Of a stretch of 64,000 bases of DNA, positions 28,645 to 36,147 are shown in pieces. This DNA comes from Pseudomonas sp. (lineage in GTDB: Bacteria; Pseudomonadota; Gammaproteobacteria; Pseudomonadales; Pseudomonadaceae). The position numbers and the translations under genes were made by a program. The notes beneath the pieces were generated by a model that did no database searches, was not told the DNA's origin, and saw only the letters and a list, made by a program, of their open reading frames with translations. Where the stretch lies: contig NZ_JAUXMX010000033.1 in NCBI RefSeq assembly GCF_030683065.1, positions 124,001 to 188,000 on the forward strand, given 5' to 3'. Positions within the stretch are counted from its first letter, which is position 1. Every line of letters begins with the position of its first letter.

Positions 28645-28860
28645 ATGGGTGTACACGAATGGGCCAGGCAGCAAGTTGAGCAGAGCCTGCAGCAGGCGTC
28701 AGCACAGGGTTTCGATCCCGCGCTCGGCTTGCGCGCCTTGCTTGGCGCGGTGGTGGAGCGCAGCCGCGCTGAGCGCGAAGCCAAAGACCTGGCCGCCGAA
28801 CTGCAGTTCCTCGCCGAAAACCTCGACGATGAGCGCGACTACAGCTTCATGCGGCCCTGA
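28645..28860 (+). CDS. Conserved small Pseudomonas protein, unknown function
   Basis: This 71-residue soluble protein is highly helical and acidic (MGVHEWARQQVEQSLQQA...LQFLAENLDDERDYSFMRP). GGAGG seven bases upstream and the position between the CbiM-like gene and yacG support it as a real gene of the conserved P. aeruginosa order. No recognised domain. It is followed directly by the tandem type B array. Confidence 0.75.
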   Translation: MGVHEWARQQVEQSLQQASAQGFDPALGLRALLGAVVERSRAEREAKDLAAELQFLAENLDDERDYSFMRP

Positions 28861-28880
28861 TCCGGCGCATCACTCGCCGC

Positions 28881-29285
28881 CCGTAGGGTGCGCCATGCGC
28901 ACCAGCCGCTGTGCTCATGGTCGGGAATGCTGGTGCGCGCGGCGCACCCTACCGTCAGATTTGTTGGCGCATCCCCGAGCCATGCCACCGCCCGTAGGGT
29001 GCGCCATGCGCACCAGCTGCTGCGCTCATTGCCGGGATGATTGGTGCGCGCGGCGCACCCTACCGTCAGATTTGTCGGCTCATCCCTGAGCCATGCCACC
29101 GCCCGTAGGGTGCGCCATGCGCACCAGCCGCTGCGCTCATTGCAAGGATGATTGGTGCGCGCGGCGCACCCTACCGCCAGATTTGTCGGCGCATCCCTGA
29201 GCCATGCCACCGCCCGTAGGGTGCGCCATGCGCACCAGCTGCTGTGCTTACTGCCGGGAATTTTGGTGCACGCGGCGCACCCTAC
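28881..29285. repeat. 111-bp tandem array of type B palindromes (four units)
   Basis: CCGTAGGGTGCGCCATGCGC starts at 28881, 28992, 29103 and 29214: an exact 111-bp period, the last unit incomplete. Each unit holds an inverted pair (GTAGGGTGCGCCATGCGCAC and GGTGCGCGCGGCGCACCCTAC) and a linker with CCGTCAGATTTGTCGGC and GAGCCATGCCACCG. It fills the gap before yacG. Open frames over it on both strands are by-products of the period being divisible by three. Confidence 0.95.
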
Positions 29286-29289
29286 CTCG

Positions 29290-29496
29290 TCAATGCTGAC
29301 GCGGTGGTTGATCCAGGTCGCTGGAGAACAGGTCGTCTTCCAGGTCGCCGCCGGGGATGGCGTGCTCTTCCGAGGCCCAGGCGCCGAGGTCGATCAGCTT
29401 GCAGCGATCCGAGCAAAACGGCCGTTGTGGGCTCTGTGGGCCCCATTCGACCGGGGCGTTGCAGGTCGGGCATTTCACGATAGTAGGTTGGCTCAT
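29290..29496 (-). CDS. yacG: YacG, DNA gyrase inhibitor, zinc protein
   Basis: This 68-residue protein has the zinc knuckle [10 protein letters not shown]...[15 protein letters not shown] of YacG and an acidic C-terminal tail. YacG binds GyrB and blocks DNA binding by gyrase in E. coli. Its ATG overlaps the coaE stop by four bases, so the two are coupled, as in most gammaproteobacteria. Confidence 0.95.
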   Translation of the reverse strand: MSQPTIVKCPTCNAPVEWGPQSPQRPFCSDRCKLIDLGAWASEEHAIPGGDLEDDLFSSDLDQPPRQH

Positions 29497-30101
29497 GACT
29501 GGCCTCCGCGCAGGGTCAGGTAAAAAGTGTGCAGGCGTTCGACTTCGCTTTGCAGCCAGGTCAGGTCGCGATCATTGAGCAGCACATCATCGGCATGCTG
29601 CAGGCGTTGTTCGCGGCTGGTCTGGGCCTTGAGAATCGCCTGCACCTGTTCGGCCGAGCTTTGGTCGCGCTGCATGGCGCGTTGCACTTGCAGGTCTTCA
29701 GGGGCATCGATCACCAGCACCCGCTGGGTCAAACGCTGCTGGCCAGACTCGACCAGCAACGGCGACACCAGAATCGCGTAAGGCGACTCGGCGCGCGCCA
29801 GGTATTGGCTGATCTCCTGGCCGATCAGCGGGTGCAGCAGGGTCTCCAGCCAGCGCCGTTGCTCGGGGTTCTGGAAAACCAGGCCGCGCAGCGCCGTGCG
29901 GTCGAGCTGACCGTCAGGCCGCAACACCGCTTCACCGAAGTGCTCGACAATTTTGGCCAGTGCCGGCGTGCCCGGCTCAACCACCCAGCGCGCCGCATGA
30001 TCGGCATCGACCAAGTGCACGCCTTGATCGATAAAATGCTGCGCGACGGCGCTTTTGCCGCTGCCGATACCGCCCGTAAGGCCAAGGATCCAGGGTTTCA
30101 T
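29493..30101 (-). CDS. coaE: CoaE, dephospho-CoA kinase
   Basis: From ATG 30101 the protein has 202 residues: P-loop [15 protein letters not shown] (5-19), [13 protein letters not shown], and LHPLIGQEI in the CoA-binding part. It phosphorylates dephospho-CoA, the last step of CoA synthesis. The frame extends upstream into REP sequence, so the internal ATG at the P-loop strand is the start. It precedes yacG and overlaps it by four bases; pilD-C-B lie upstream on the same strand with the RAYT gene inserted between. Confidence 0.96.
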   Translation of the reverse strand: MKPWILGLTGGIGSGKSAVAQHFIDQGVHLVDADHAARWVVEPGTPALAKIVEHFGEAVLRPDGQLDRTALRGLVFQNPEQRRWLETLLHPLIGQEISQYLARAESPYAILVSPLLVESGQQRLTQRVLVIDAPEDLQVQRAMQRDQSSAEQVQAILKAQTSREQRLQHADDVLLNDRDLTWLQSEVERLHTFYLTLRGGQS

Positions 30102-30196
30102 CTTCGCGTGCGGCTCTCGTTGGCCATAAACAGGGCTGCAATTGTAGAGCAGGAGCCAACGCCCTGGCGAATCGGGCGCCGGATCGCCTAGGCTTT

Positions 30197-30229
30197 GTAG
30201 GATGTGGTTGAGCGTAGCGATACCCATCA
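30197..30229. repeat. Type A REP upstream of the RAYT gene
   Basis: GTAGGATGTGGTTGAGCGTA then GCGATACCCATCA, one REP copy about 95 bp before the RAYT start. The REPIN at 30890-31059 lies on the other side, so the transposase gene is bracketed by its probable substrates. Confidence 0.85.
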
Positions 30230-30323
30230 AGCGGTTGTGCGGTTGCAGCGATTCCCATCATTTAATCAACCCGCCCGGCATCAACTACACTGCCTAGCCT
30301 TACCCTGCAAAGGACTGCAGCCC

Positions 30324-30857
30324 ATGACCGCTTACCGTCGCGATCACACGCCGGGCGCCACCTGGTTCTTCACCCTCAATCTGGCCGATCGCCAACGCGG
30401 GTTGCTTACTGCGCAGGTCGACCTGCTGCGCGCTAGCTTTGCCAGGGTCATGCGCCAGCATCCCTGGCGTATCGAGGCCATCGTCATTCTTCCCGATCAC
30501 CTGCACGCCCTCTGTACCCTGCCGCCCGGCGATGCCGACTTTGCTGTGCGCTGGCGCCTGATCAAAACCGGCTTCTCCCGCGCATTACCTGGCGGTGAAC
30601 AGATTTGCGCCAGCCGCCGGGGCAGGGGCGAGCGCAGTATCTGGCAGCGGCGTTATTGGGAGCACCGCATCCGCGATGATCAGGACTTCGTCCGGCATGT
30701 CGACTACATCCACCACAACCCACGTAAGCACGGCCACGTAGAACGAATAGCCGATTGGCCGTGGTCGTCCTTTCACCGCTATGTGCGGGCGGGTTTGTTG
30801 CCTGAAGATTGGGCCGGAAATGATGGTCCAGGCAGCGAATACGGCGAGCAGCAATGA
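30324..30857 (+). CDS. RAYT: REP-associated tyrosine transposase (Y1, HUH type)
   Basis: This 177-residue Y1 transposase has HUH motif HLH at 59-61 (ILPDHLHALCTLP), catalytic Tyr128 in RHVDYIHHNPRKHG, and WPWSSFHRYV near the end, the RAYT (TnpA-REP) signature. RAYTs nick single-stranded REP hairpins and are thought to have spread REPs through the genome; they are usually single-copy and immobile. The ATG follows GCAAAGGACTGCAGCCC. It is flanked by type A REPs on both sides, the REPtron arrangement. All key residues are present, so it may be active. Confidence 0.93.
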   Translation: MTAYRRDHTPGATWFFTLNLADRQRGLLTAQVDLLRASFARVMRQHPWRIEAIVILPDHLHALCTLPPGDADFAVRWRLIKTGFSRALPGGEQICASRRGRGERSIWQRRYWEHRIRDDQDFVRHVDYIHHNPRKHGHVERIADWPWSSFHRYVRAGLLPEDWAGNDGPGSEYGEQQ

Positions 30858-30889
30858 GCAGATTGATCGTTTATAGCCAACCGCGTTTT

Positions 30890-31059
30890 GTAGGATGTGG
30901 CGGGCCGCGTAGGTCGGGCCGCGTAGGCTTGAGCGCAGCGATACCCATCAATCGGTTACCCAGCCGCCGGGTTTTATGGGTTTGCCGAAGATTGCCGTGA
31001 TGGGTATCGCTGCGCTCAACGCTACAGCATGGGTATCGCTTCGCTCAACGCCATCCTAC
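30890..31059. repeat. REPIN (type A) downstream of RAYT
   Basis: GTAGGATGTGG and two GGGCCGCGTAGG pieces lead into TTGAGCGCAGCGATACCCATC. After a spacer with GTTTTATGGGTTTGCCG, two REP cores of opposite direction follow at about 31000 and 31029, ending CATCCTAC at 31059. It ends 16 bp before the pilD stop. Confidence 0.85.
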
Positions 31060-31074
31060 GGGACCTGCGTCATC

Positions 31075-31947
31075 CTATGAGCCAAACCCGGCAAATTGCA
31101 GGTAGGTTCCGGTGATCTGTTCGCCCCAGGTCAGGGCGATCCAGCCGGCGATGGCGAGGTAGGGGCCGAAGGGGATTGGGGTGCTGGTTTCGGCGTTGCG
31201 CAGGCGCAGCATGATAAGGCCGAGCACGGCGCCGACCAGCGATGACAGCAGGATGGTCAGCGGTAGTATTTGCCAGCCGCCCCAGGCGCCGAGCATGGCC
31301 AGCAGCTTGAAGTCGCCGTAGCCCATGCCTTCCTTGCCGGTCACCAGCTTGAACAGCCAGTACACCGACCACAGGCTCAGGTAGCCGCCAATCGCGCCCC
31401 ACAGCGCGGCTTCCAGGCTGGTGAACAGGCCGAAGTAGTTGGCGATCAGCCCCAGCCACAGCAACGGTAGCACCAAGGCGTCCGGCAGCAGTTGATGGTC
31501 GGCGTCGATCAGGCTCATCGCCAGCAGGCCCCAGGTCAGCAGCAGCATGCCGGCGGTCTGCCAGGTAAAGCCGAAGTGCCAGGCCACGTACGCCGACAGC
31601 AAACCGCAGGCCAGTTCCACCAGCGGGTAGCGTAGGCTGATCGGCGCCTTGCAGCTGGAGCATTTGCCGCGCAAGAACAGGTAGCTGATTACCGGCAGAT
31701 TTTCCCAGGGGCGAATCTCGTGGCCGCAGTGCGGGCAGCGCGAATTAGGCAGAATCAGGTTGAAGATAGGCCCGTGGGGCAGTTCCGGCAGTTCGAGAAT
31801 TTCCCGAGCCTGGGCCTGCCAGTCGCGTTGCATCATCACCGGCAGGCGGTACACCAGCACATTCAAAAAGCTGCCGATCAACAGCCCCAGCAGCAGGCAA
31901 ACCCACATAAAGGCCGACAGGTCGCCGGCCAAAAACTCTAGCAGCAT
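31075..31947 (-). CDS. pilD: PilD, prepilin peptidase/N-methyltransferase
   Basis: The 290-residue polytopic membrane enzyme has the tetracysteine motif CPHC (71-74) and CSSC (96-99), catalytic aspartates in SLIDADHQLLPD (148-150) and in GYGDFK (Asp213), and about eight transmembrane segments. PilD cleaves the short leader after Gly and N-methylates the new Phe1 of all pilins in this window, and also type II secretion pseudopilins. It lies 3 bp after pilC, last gene of pilBCD. Confidence 0.97.
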   Translation of the reverse strand: MLLEFLAGDLSAFMWVCLLLGLLIGSFLNVLVYRLPVMMQRDWQAQAREILELPELPHGPIFNLILPNSRCPHCGHEIRPWENLPVISYLFLRGKCSSCKAPISLRYPLVELACGLLSAYVAWHFGFTWQTAGMLLLTWGLLAMSLIDADHQLLPDALVLPLLWLGLIANYFGLFTSLEAALWGAIGGYLSLWSVYWLFKLVTGKEGMGYGDFKLLAMLGAWGGWQILPLTILLSSLVGAVLGLIMLRLRNAETSTPIPFGPYLAIAGWIALTWGEQITGTYLQFAGFGS

Positions 31948-31950
31948 AAA

Positions 31951-33171
31951 TTAGCCAACCACCGAACCCAGCTGGAAGATCGGCAGGTACATGGCAATGA
32001 TCAAGCCGCCTACCAGCACACCAAGCACCGACATGATCAGTGGCTCCATCAGCACGGTCAGGTTGTCGACGGCGTTGTCCACCTCGTCCTCGTAATAGCC
32101 GGCGACCTTGTCCAGCATCTCGTCCAGCGAGCCGGATTCCTCGCCGATGGCGGTCATCTGAATGGCCATGCTCGGGAAAATCCCGGTGCTGCGCATCGAG
32201 AAGTTCAACTGGGTGCCGGACGACACGTCATTGCGGATCTTGTGCACGGCATTGCGGAACACCACGTTGCCGGTCGCTCCGGCCACCGAGTCGAGCGCCT
32301 CGACCAACGGCACGCCGGCAGCGAAGGTGGTCGCCAGGGTGCGCGCATAACGCGCCACCACCGCCTTGTACATAATGTCGCCAACGATGGGCGCCTTGAG
32401 CAGGGTGCGGTCGAGGAAGTCGCGGAATTTCTCCGAGCGCTTGAACACCCATTTGAAGGTGAAGGCAATGGCGAAGATGCCAAGCGCAAACATGAACCAC
32501 CATTCCTGCAGCCCGCGCGACATATTCACCACCACCTGGGTGAACGCCGGCAGTTCGGCGCCGAAACCGGCGAACACGCTCTCGAATTGCGGCACCACCT
32601 TGATCAGCAGGATCGCCGTGACGATCACCGCCACCACAATCACCGCGATCGGGTAGGTCATGGCCTTCTTGATCTTGGCCTTCAGTGCTTCGGTCTTTTC
32701 CTTGTAGGTAGCGACGCGGTCGAGCAGGGTTTCCAGCGCGCCGGACTGCTCGCCGGCATCGACCAGGTTGCAATACAGGTCATCGAAGTACAGCGGCTTC
32801 TTGCGCAGCGAGGCGGCGAAGCTGTTGCCCGCGGCAACCTCCTGCTTGATTTCATCGATCAGCTTGCGCATGTTCGGGTTGTCGAAACCCTCGCCGATGA
32901 TGTCAAACGACTGCAGCAACGGCACCCCGGCCTTCATCATGGTGGCCATCTGCCGGGTGAACAGGGCAATGTCCAGCGGCTTGATCTTCTTGCCGGCGCT
33001 GAACAGCGACATCGGCTTTTTGCGCACCTTGAGCGGGTTGATACCCTGCTTGCGCAACTGGGCCCTGATCAGGGCAGGTGACTGCCCGATCAATTCGCCC
33101 TTCATCTTGCCGCCTTTCTTGTCGGTGCCTTCCCAGAGAAAAACACTGGTTGCTACAGCTTTGGCCGCCAT
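31951..33171 (-). CDS. pilC: PilC, inner-membrane platform protein
   Basis: The 406-residue GspF-type protein has two repeats of the T2SSF domain, seen as FTRQMATMMKAGVPLLQSFDIIGEG (about 70-95) and YARTLATTFAAGVPLVEALDSVAGATGN (about 275-300), and three transmembrane helices (about 175-195, 215-245, 375-400). PilC couples the PilB and PilT motors to pilin extraction and insertion. Three bases separate it from the pilB stop. Confidence 0.97.
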   Translation of the reverse strand: MAAKAVATSVFLWEGTDKKGGKMKGELIGQSPALIRAQLRKQGINPLKVRKKPMSLFSAGKKIKPLDIALFTRQMATMMKAGVPLLQSFDIIGEGFDNPNMRKLIDEIKQEVAAGNSFAASLRKKPLYFDDLYCNLVDAGEQSGALETLLDRVATYKEKTEALKAKIKKAMTYPIAVIVVAVIVTAILLIKVVPQFESVFAGFGAELPAFTQVVVNMSRGLQEWWFMFALGIFAIAFTFKWVFKRSEKFRDFLDRTLLKAPIVGDIMYKAVVARYARTLATTFAAGVPLVEALDSVAGATGNVVFRNAVHKIRNDVSSGTQLNFSMRSTGIFPSMAIQMTAIGEESGSLDEMLDKVAGYYEDEVDNAVDNLTVLMEPLIMSVLGVLVGGLIIAMYLPIFQLGSVVG

Positions 33172-33174
33172 CGG

Positions 33175-34878
33175 TTAGTCCTTTGTCACGCGGTTCACTT
33201 CTTCGAGGCTGGTGATGCCCTGCATGGCCTTCAGCAGGGCCGAAGTGCGCAGGTCATTGAAGCCGTCTTTGCGCATTTGCGCGGAGATATCAATGGAATT
33301 GCCTTCTTCCATGATAATCCGTTGCAATGCAGGCGTGTTTTTAACCACTTCATAAATTCCGATACGGCCCTTGTAACCGCCGTTGCAATTTTCACAGCCC
33401 ACCGGCCCGTAAATCTTGAAGCTGCCGATCTGCTCTGCCGGGAAGCCTTCCTCCAGCAGCGCCTCACGCGGGATCTGCACTTCCTTCTTGCAATGCCCGC
33501 ATAGCTTGCGCGCCAGGCGCTGGGCGATGATCAAACTGACCGAGGTGGCGATGTTGAACGAGGGTACGCCCATGTTGCGTAAGCGGGTCAGGGTTTCCGC
33601 GGCGCTGTTGGTGTGCAGGGTCGACATCACCATGTGCCCGGTTTGCGCTGCCTTGATCGCGATCGAGGCGGTGTCCAGGTCGCGGATCTCGCCGACCATG
33701 ATGATGTCCGGGTCCTGACGCAGGAAGGCGCGCAGCGCGGCGGTAAAATCCATGCCCTGTTTGGGGTTGACGTTGACCTGGTTGATGCCTTCCAGGTTGA
33801 TCTCCACCGGGTCTTCGGCGGTGGAGATATTCACGTCCACGGTATTGAGGATGTTCAGGCCGGTGTACAGCGACACCGTCTTGCCCGAGCCGGTCGGCCC
33901 GGTCACCAGGATCATGCCCTGCGGCTGCTTGAGCGCCGCCATGTACAGGTCTTTCTGCCCCGGCTCGTAGCCCAGCGCATCGATGCCCATCTGTGCGCTG
34001 GAGGGGTCGAGAATCCGCATCACGATCTTCTCGCCCCACAGGGTCGGGCAGGTGCTGACCCGAAAGTCGATCGACTTGGTTTTCGAGAGGCGCATCTTGA
34101 TCCGCCCATCCTGCGGCCTGCGGCGCTCGGAAATATCCAGCGCCGCCATCACCTTCAAGCGTGCCGAGATGCGTGGCGCCAGCTGGATCGGTGGGCGGGC
34201 GATTTCCTGCAAAATACCGTCGGTGCGAAAACGCACCCGGTAGGTTTTTTCGTACGGCTCGAAGTGCAAATCCGAAGAGCCGCTCTTGATCGCGTCCAGC
34301 AGCATCTTGTTGACGAAGCGCACCACCGGCGCGTCGTCGGCACTTTCGCCGGCAACCCCGTCTTCCTTGTTGTTATCCACCGCCTGCACGTCGAGGCCGT
34401 CGAGGTCGACGTCGGCCAGGTCTTCCATGCCGCTGTTGGTCGACTCGAAGAACTTGTCGATGGCATCGCCAAGCTTGTCGTCCTCCACCAGCAGCGCTTC
34501 GGTACTGAGGCCGGTGCTGAACTGGATGTCGGTAACCGCCTGGTGGTTGGTCGGGTCAGACAGGGCCACGAACAACTTGTTGCCGCGCCGGTACAACGGC
34601 AGCACGCGGTGCTGGCGACACAGCTTTTCGCTGACCAGTTCGCGCGGCTGGCTGTCCTTGTCGATGGCCTTGAGGTCGCACAGCGGCACGCCGAACTGCT
34701 CGGAGGCGATTTCCGCCACTGCGCTGCTGCTGGCCAGCTTGTTCTGCACCAGGTAAGACACCAGCGGGATCTTGTTGCGCAGCGCCTGGGCCTGGGCCTG
34801 GGCGGCGGCGCGTTCATCGAGCAGTTCGGCGTTGACCAGTTGCCGAGCCAGGCCGGTCAGATTCGGAGCGTCGTTCAT
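33175..34878 (-). CDS. pilB: PilB, pilus extension ATPase
   Basis: The 567-residue protein has an N-terminal MshEN-type domain (about 1-150, possible c-di-GMP site), then the hexameric ATPase core with Walker A GPTGSGKT (327-334), Asp box, Walker B IIMVGEIRD (about 395), a HIS box with HTNSA, and a tetracysteine zinc motif (CGHC...CENC). PilB powers pilus extension. It is divergent from the short pilin at 35113, with the -24/-12 promoter in between, as pilA and pilB are in P. aeruginosa. Confidence 0.97.
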   Translation of the reverse strand: MNDAPNLTGLARQLVNAELLDERAAAQAQAQALRNKIPLVSYLVQNKLASSSAVAEIASEQFGVPLCDLKAIDKDSQPRELVSEKLCRQHRVLPLYRRGNKLFVALSDPTNHQAVTDIQFSTGLSTEALLVEDDKLGDAIDKFFESTNSGMEDLADVDLDGLDVQAVDNNKEDGVAGESADDAPVVRFVNKMLLDAIKSGSSDLHFEPYEKTYRVRFRTDGILQEIARPPIQLAPRISARLKVMAALDISERRRPQDGRIKMRLSKTKSIDFRVSTCPTLWGEKIVMRILDPSSAQMGIDALGYEPGQKDLYMAALKQPQGMILVTGPTGSGKTVSLYTGLNILNTVDVNISTAEDPVEINLEGINQVNVNPKQGMDFTAALRAFLRQDPDIIMVGEIRDLDTASIAIKAAQTGHMVMSTLHTNSAAETLTRLRNMGVPSFNIATSVSLIIAQRLARKLCGHCKKEVQIPREALLEEGFPAEQIGSFKIYGPVGCENCNGGYKGRIGIYEVVKNTPALQRIIMEEGNSIDISAQMRKDGFNDLRTSALLKAMQGITSLEEVNRVTKD

Positions 34879-35050
34879 TGCAGCCTGCTAATCGAAGGGA
34901 GGCGGATGCTGCTGACTTATAGCCTATACGCGCGCCAAGCCCAAGTGCGGCAGCTACGGCTGACAAAAAACGTCAGTTGTTGCCGTGCTGGGTGCGGGCT
35001 GGTTTGTGCTGGGCTGCGGGCAATCCCTTGTTTGGCGTGTTCTGTTGAGT

Positions 35051-35066
35051 TGGCACGTCATCTGCT
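35051..35066 (+). promoter_or_regulatory. Sigma-54 (RpoN) promoter of the short-pilin gene
   Basis: TGGCACG (35051-35057) and CTGCT (35062-35066) place GG and GC exactly ten bases apart, matching the -24/-12 consensus TGGCACG-N4-TTGCA except at one T. It lies 47 bp before the pilin ATG. PilR encoded in this window is the expected activator. Confidence 0.85.
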
Positions 35067-35112
35067 ATATCCCTAGCAGGTCAACGACCTTAACCACACT
35101 AGGAGCTTATCC

Positions 35113-35298
35113 ATGAAGTCTCTCAAGAAACAAAAAGGTTTTACCCTGATCGAGCTGATGATCGTAATTGCGATTATCGGGATTTTGGCTGCTATTGCTA
35201 TTCCGCAGTTTAACGAGTACCGCGCTAGGGCCAACGATTCCACAGCTAACGCTGATGCGAAAAACGCCATCACCGTAATGACGGCTGCTCAGCGCTAG
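35113..35298 (+). CDS. Short type IVa pilin (PilA-N type), probable major subunit
   Basis: This 61-residue prepilin has leader MKSLKKQKG, then [20 protein letters not shown] with Glu5, then [32 protein letters not shown] and stop. The mature form is 52 residues: the N-terminal alpha helix only, with no beta-rich globular domain or disulfide loop, while P. aeruginosa PilA has about 145. It occupies the pilA site next to pilB, behind a sigma-54 promoter and AGGAG. No frameshift extends it: the TAG is followed by RBS and start of the next gene. Phe24 and Tyr27 match the Geobacter short pilin, but its later aromatics are absent. Confidence 0.88.
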   Translation: MKSLKKQKGFTLIELMIVIAIIGILAAIAIPQFNEYRARANDSTANADAKNAITVMTAAQR

Positions 35299-35333
35299 GC
35301 TGAAACCAACGAATCGTTTCTGGAGAAAAGATT

Positions 35334-35798
35334 ATGAAAAAAGTAATTTTTGGATTGGTCGCTGGACTTGCTGTTTCAGCTAACGTAATGGCAGCAGATG
35401 CTGGTGCAGCTATTCCAAGTGGTACGGCCATTGATACAACGGTTGCAGCAGGTTGCTCGTTGTTATCTGAGGCAGTTGTCATAAACTTATCGAATAATGT
35501 TTTTGGTGCATATGCTTGCAACGTTGTAGACAACATCATTGCTGTTGCTACATGTCATCCGACTGGGCGCAAGGGCCCTGTAACCGTAGCTTGTCTTACT
35601 GACGCTACCACTCCGGTTCCAGGCTGCACAGCTACCCCAGATACTGGGGATGCAGCTAATGCGGGTACTGCATCGGTGCAAGGCGGGCTTGCCTACACTG
35701 GTAGTTCGAACGGTGGGCGTGTAGGTGGTACCAATGCGGCTACCTGTGTTGCTGGCGGTAACACCATCGCCGAGGCTGCAGCTGCAGCGCTACCTTAA
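35334..35798 (+). CDS. Secreted six-cysteine protein, candidate globular partner of the short pilin (PilA-C-like)
   Basis: This 154-residue precursor has signal peptide MKKVIFGLVAGLAVSANVMA (cleavage VMA-AD). The mature part is rich in Ala, Gly, Thr and Val, with six Cys at 41, 62, 74, 87, 98 and 138, enough for three disulfides. RBS GGAG precedes the ATG, 35 bp after the short pilin stop, so they share a transcript that ends at the terminator 35821-35843. By position and type (signal peptide, no membrane helix) it resembles PilA-C/Spc, encoded after the short pilin of Geobacter sulfurreducens. Homology cannot be shown by eye. Base composition is visibly AT-richer than flanking genes. Confidence 0.85.
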   Translation: MKKVIFGLVAGLAVSANVMAADAGAAIPSGTAIDTTVAAGCSLLSEAVVINLSNNVFGAYACNVVDNIIAVATCHPTGRKGPVTVACLTDATTPVPGCTATPDTGDAANAGTASVQGGLAYTGSSNGGRVGGTNAATCVAGGNTIAEAAAAALP

Positions 35799-35820
35799 CC
35801 CGCGTAGGTTCAATAGAAAG

Positions 35821-35843
35821 AGGGGCTTTGAGGCTCCTTTTTT
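35821..35843 (+). terminator. Terminator after the short pilin/secreted protein pair
   Basis: AGGGGC TTTGAG GCTCCT followed by T6 forms a six-pair stem with one G-U pair and a U tract. It separates the first two genes from the second short pilin. Confidence 0.75.
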
Positions 35844-35884
35844 TATTGATGGTGAGCCTAGACAGTATGCAGTCGGAGCTTGGT

Positions 35885-36064
35885 ATGAGGAAGCCTACGC
35901 GAGGTTTCAGTCTGATTGAACTAATGATTGTTGTTGCGATTATTGCGATATTGGCTGCAATCGCTGCGCCTTTATTTAACAATCACAAGGCGCGGGCTGC
36001 CGACGCCAGCGCTTTTGCAGATGCCAAAAATAGTATGCAAGTGATGGCTGCGGCGCAGAAGTAG
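35885..36064 (+). CDS. Second short type IV pilin (52-residue mature form)
   Basis: This 59-residue prepilin has leader MRKPTRG, then [52 protein letters not shown]. Glu5 is present and the mature length is again exactly 52. It shares FN..(K/R)AR, ADAK and AAQ with the first short pilin, so they are paralogues. GGAG six bases before the ATG fixes the start; the frame is open upstream to 35828. It lies 42 bp past a terminator, so it may need its own promoter or read-through. It could be a minor or alternative subunit. Confidence 0.85.
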   Translation: MRKPTRGFSLIELMIVVAIIAILAAIAAPLFNNHKARAADASAFADAKNSMQVMAAAQK

Positions 36065-36147
36065 TTTGGTTTATATTTGGCTCGATCGCGGTGGTTTTTT
36101 TACAGGCTAAGTACCTCCCTTTATTACTGCATGAGTTTATTGATGTA

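Noticed and set aside
28436..29210. Open frames rich in Cys-Ala-His repeats across the 111-bp array, on both strands
   Set aside because: The period is a multiple of three, so frames stay open; the products are translated repeat and have no start signal.
28881..29285. Regular repeats that might look like a CRISPR array
   Set aside because: The period is 111 bp, the whole unit including the linker is repeated, and each unit holds a long palindrome; there are no unique spacers and no cas genes.
33613..35076. 487-residue open frame opposite pilB
   Set aside because: Shadow of pilB; it also runs across the pilB-pilin promoter region.
35113..35798. The short pilin and the next gene as one frameshifted pilA
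   Set aside because: Each has its own RBS and start, the second begins with a classical signal peptide, and the second short pilin has the same mature length of 52, so the truncation is not a sequencing or mutation accident.
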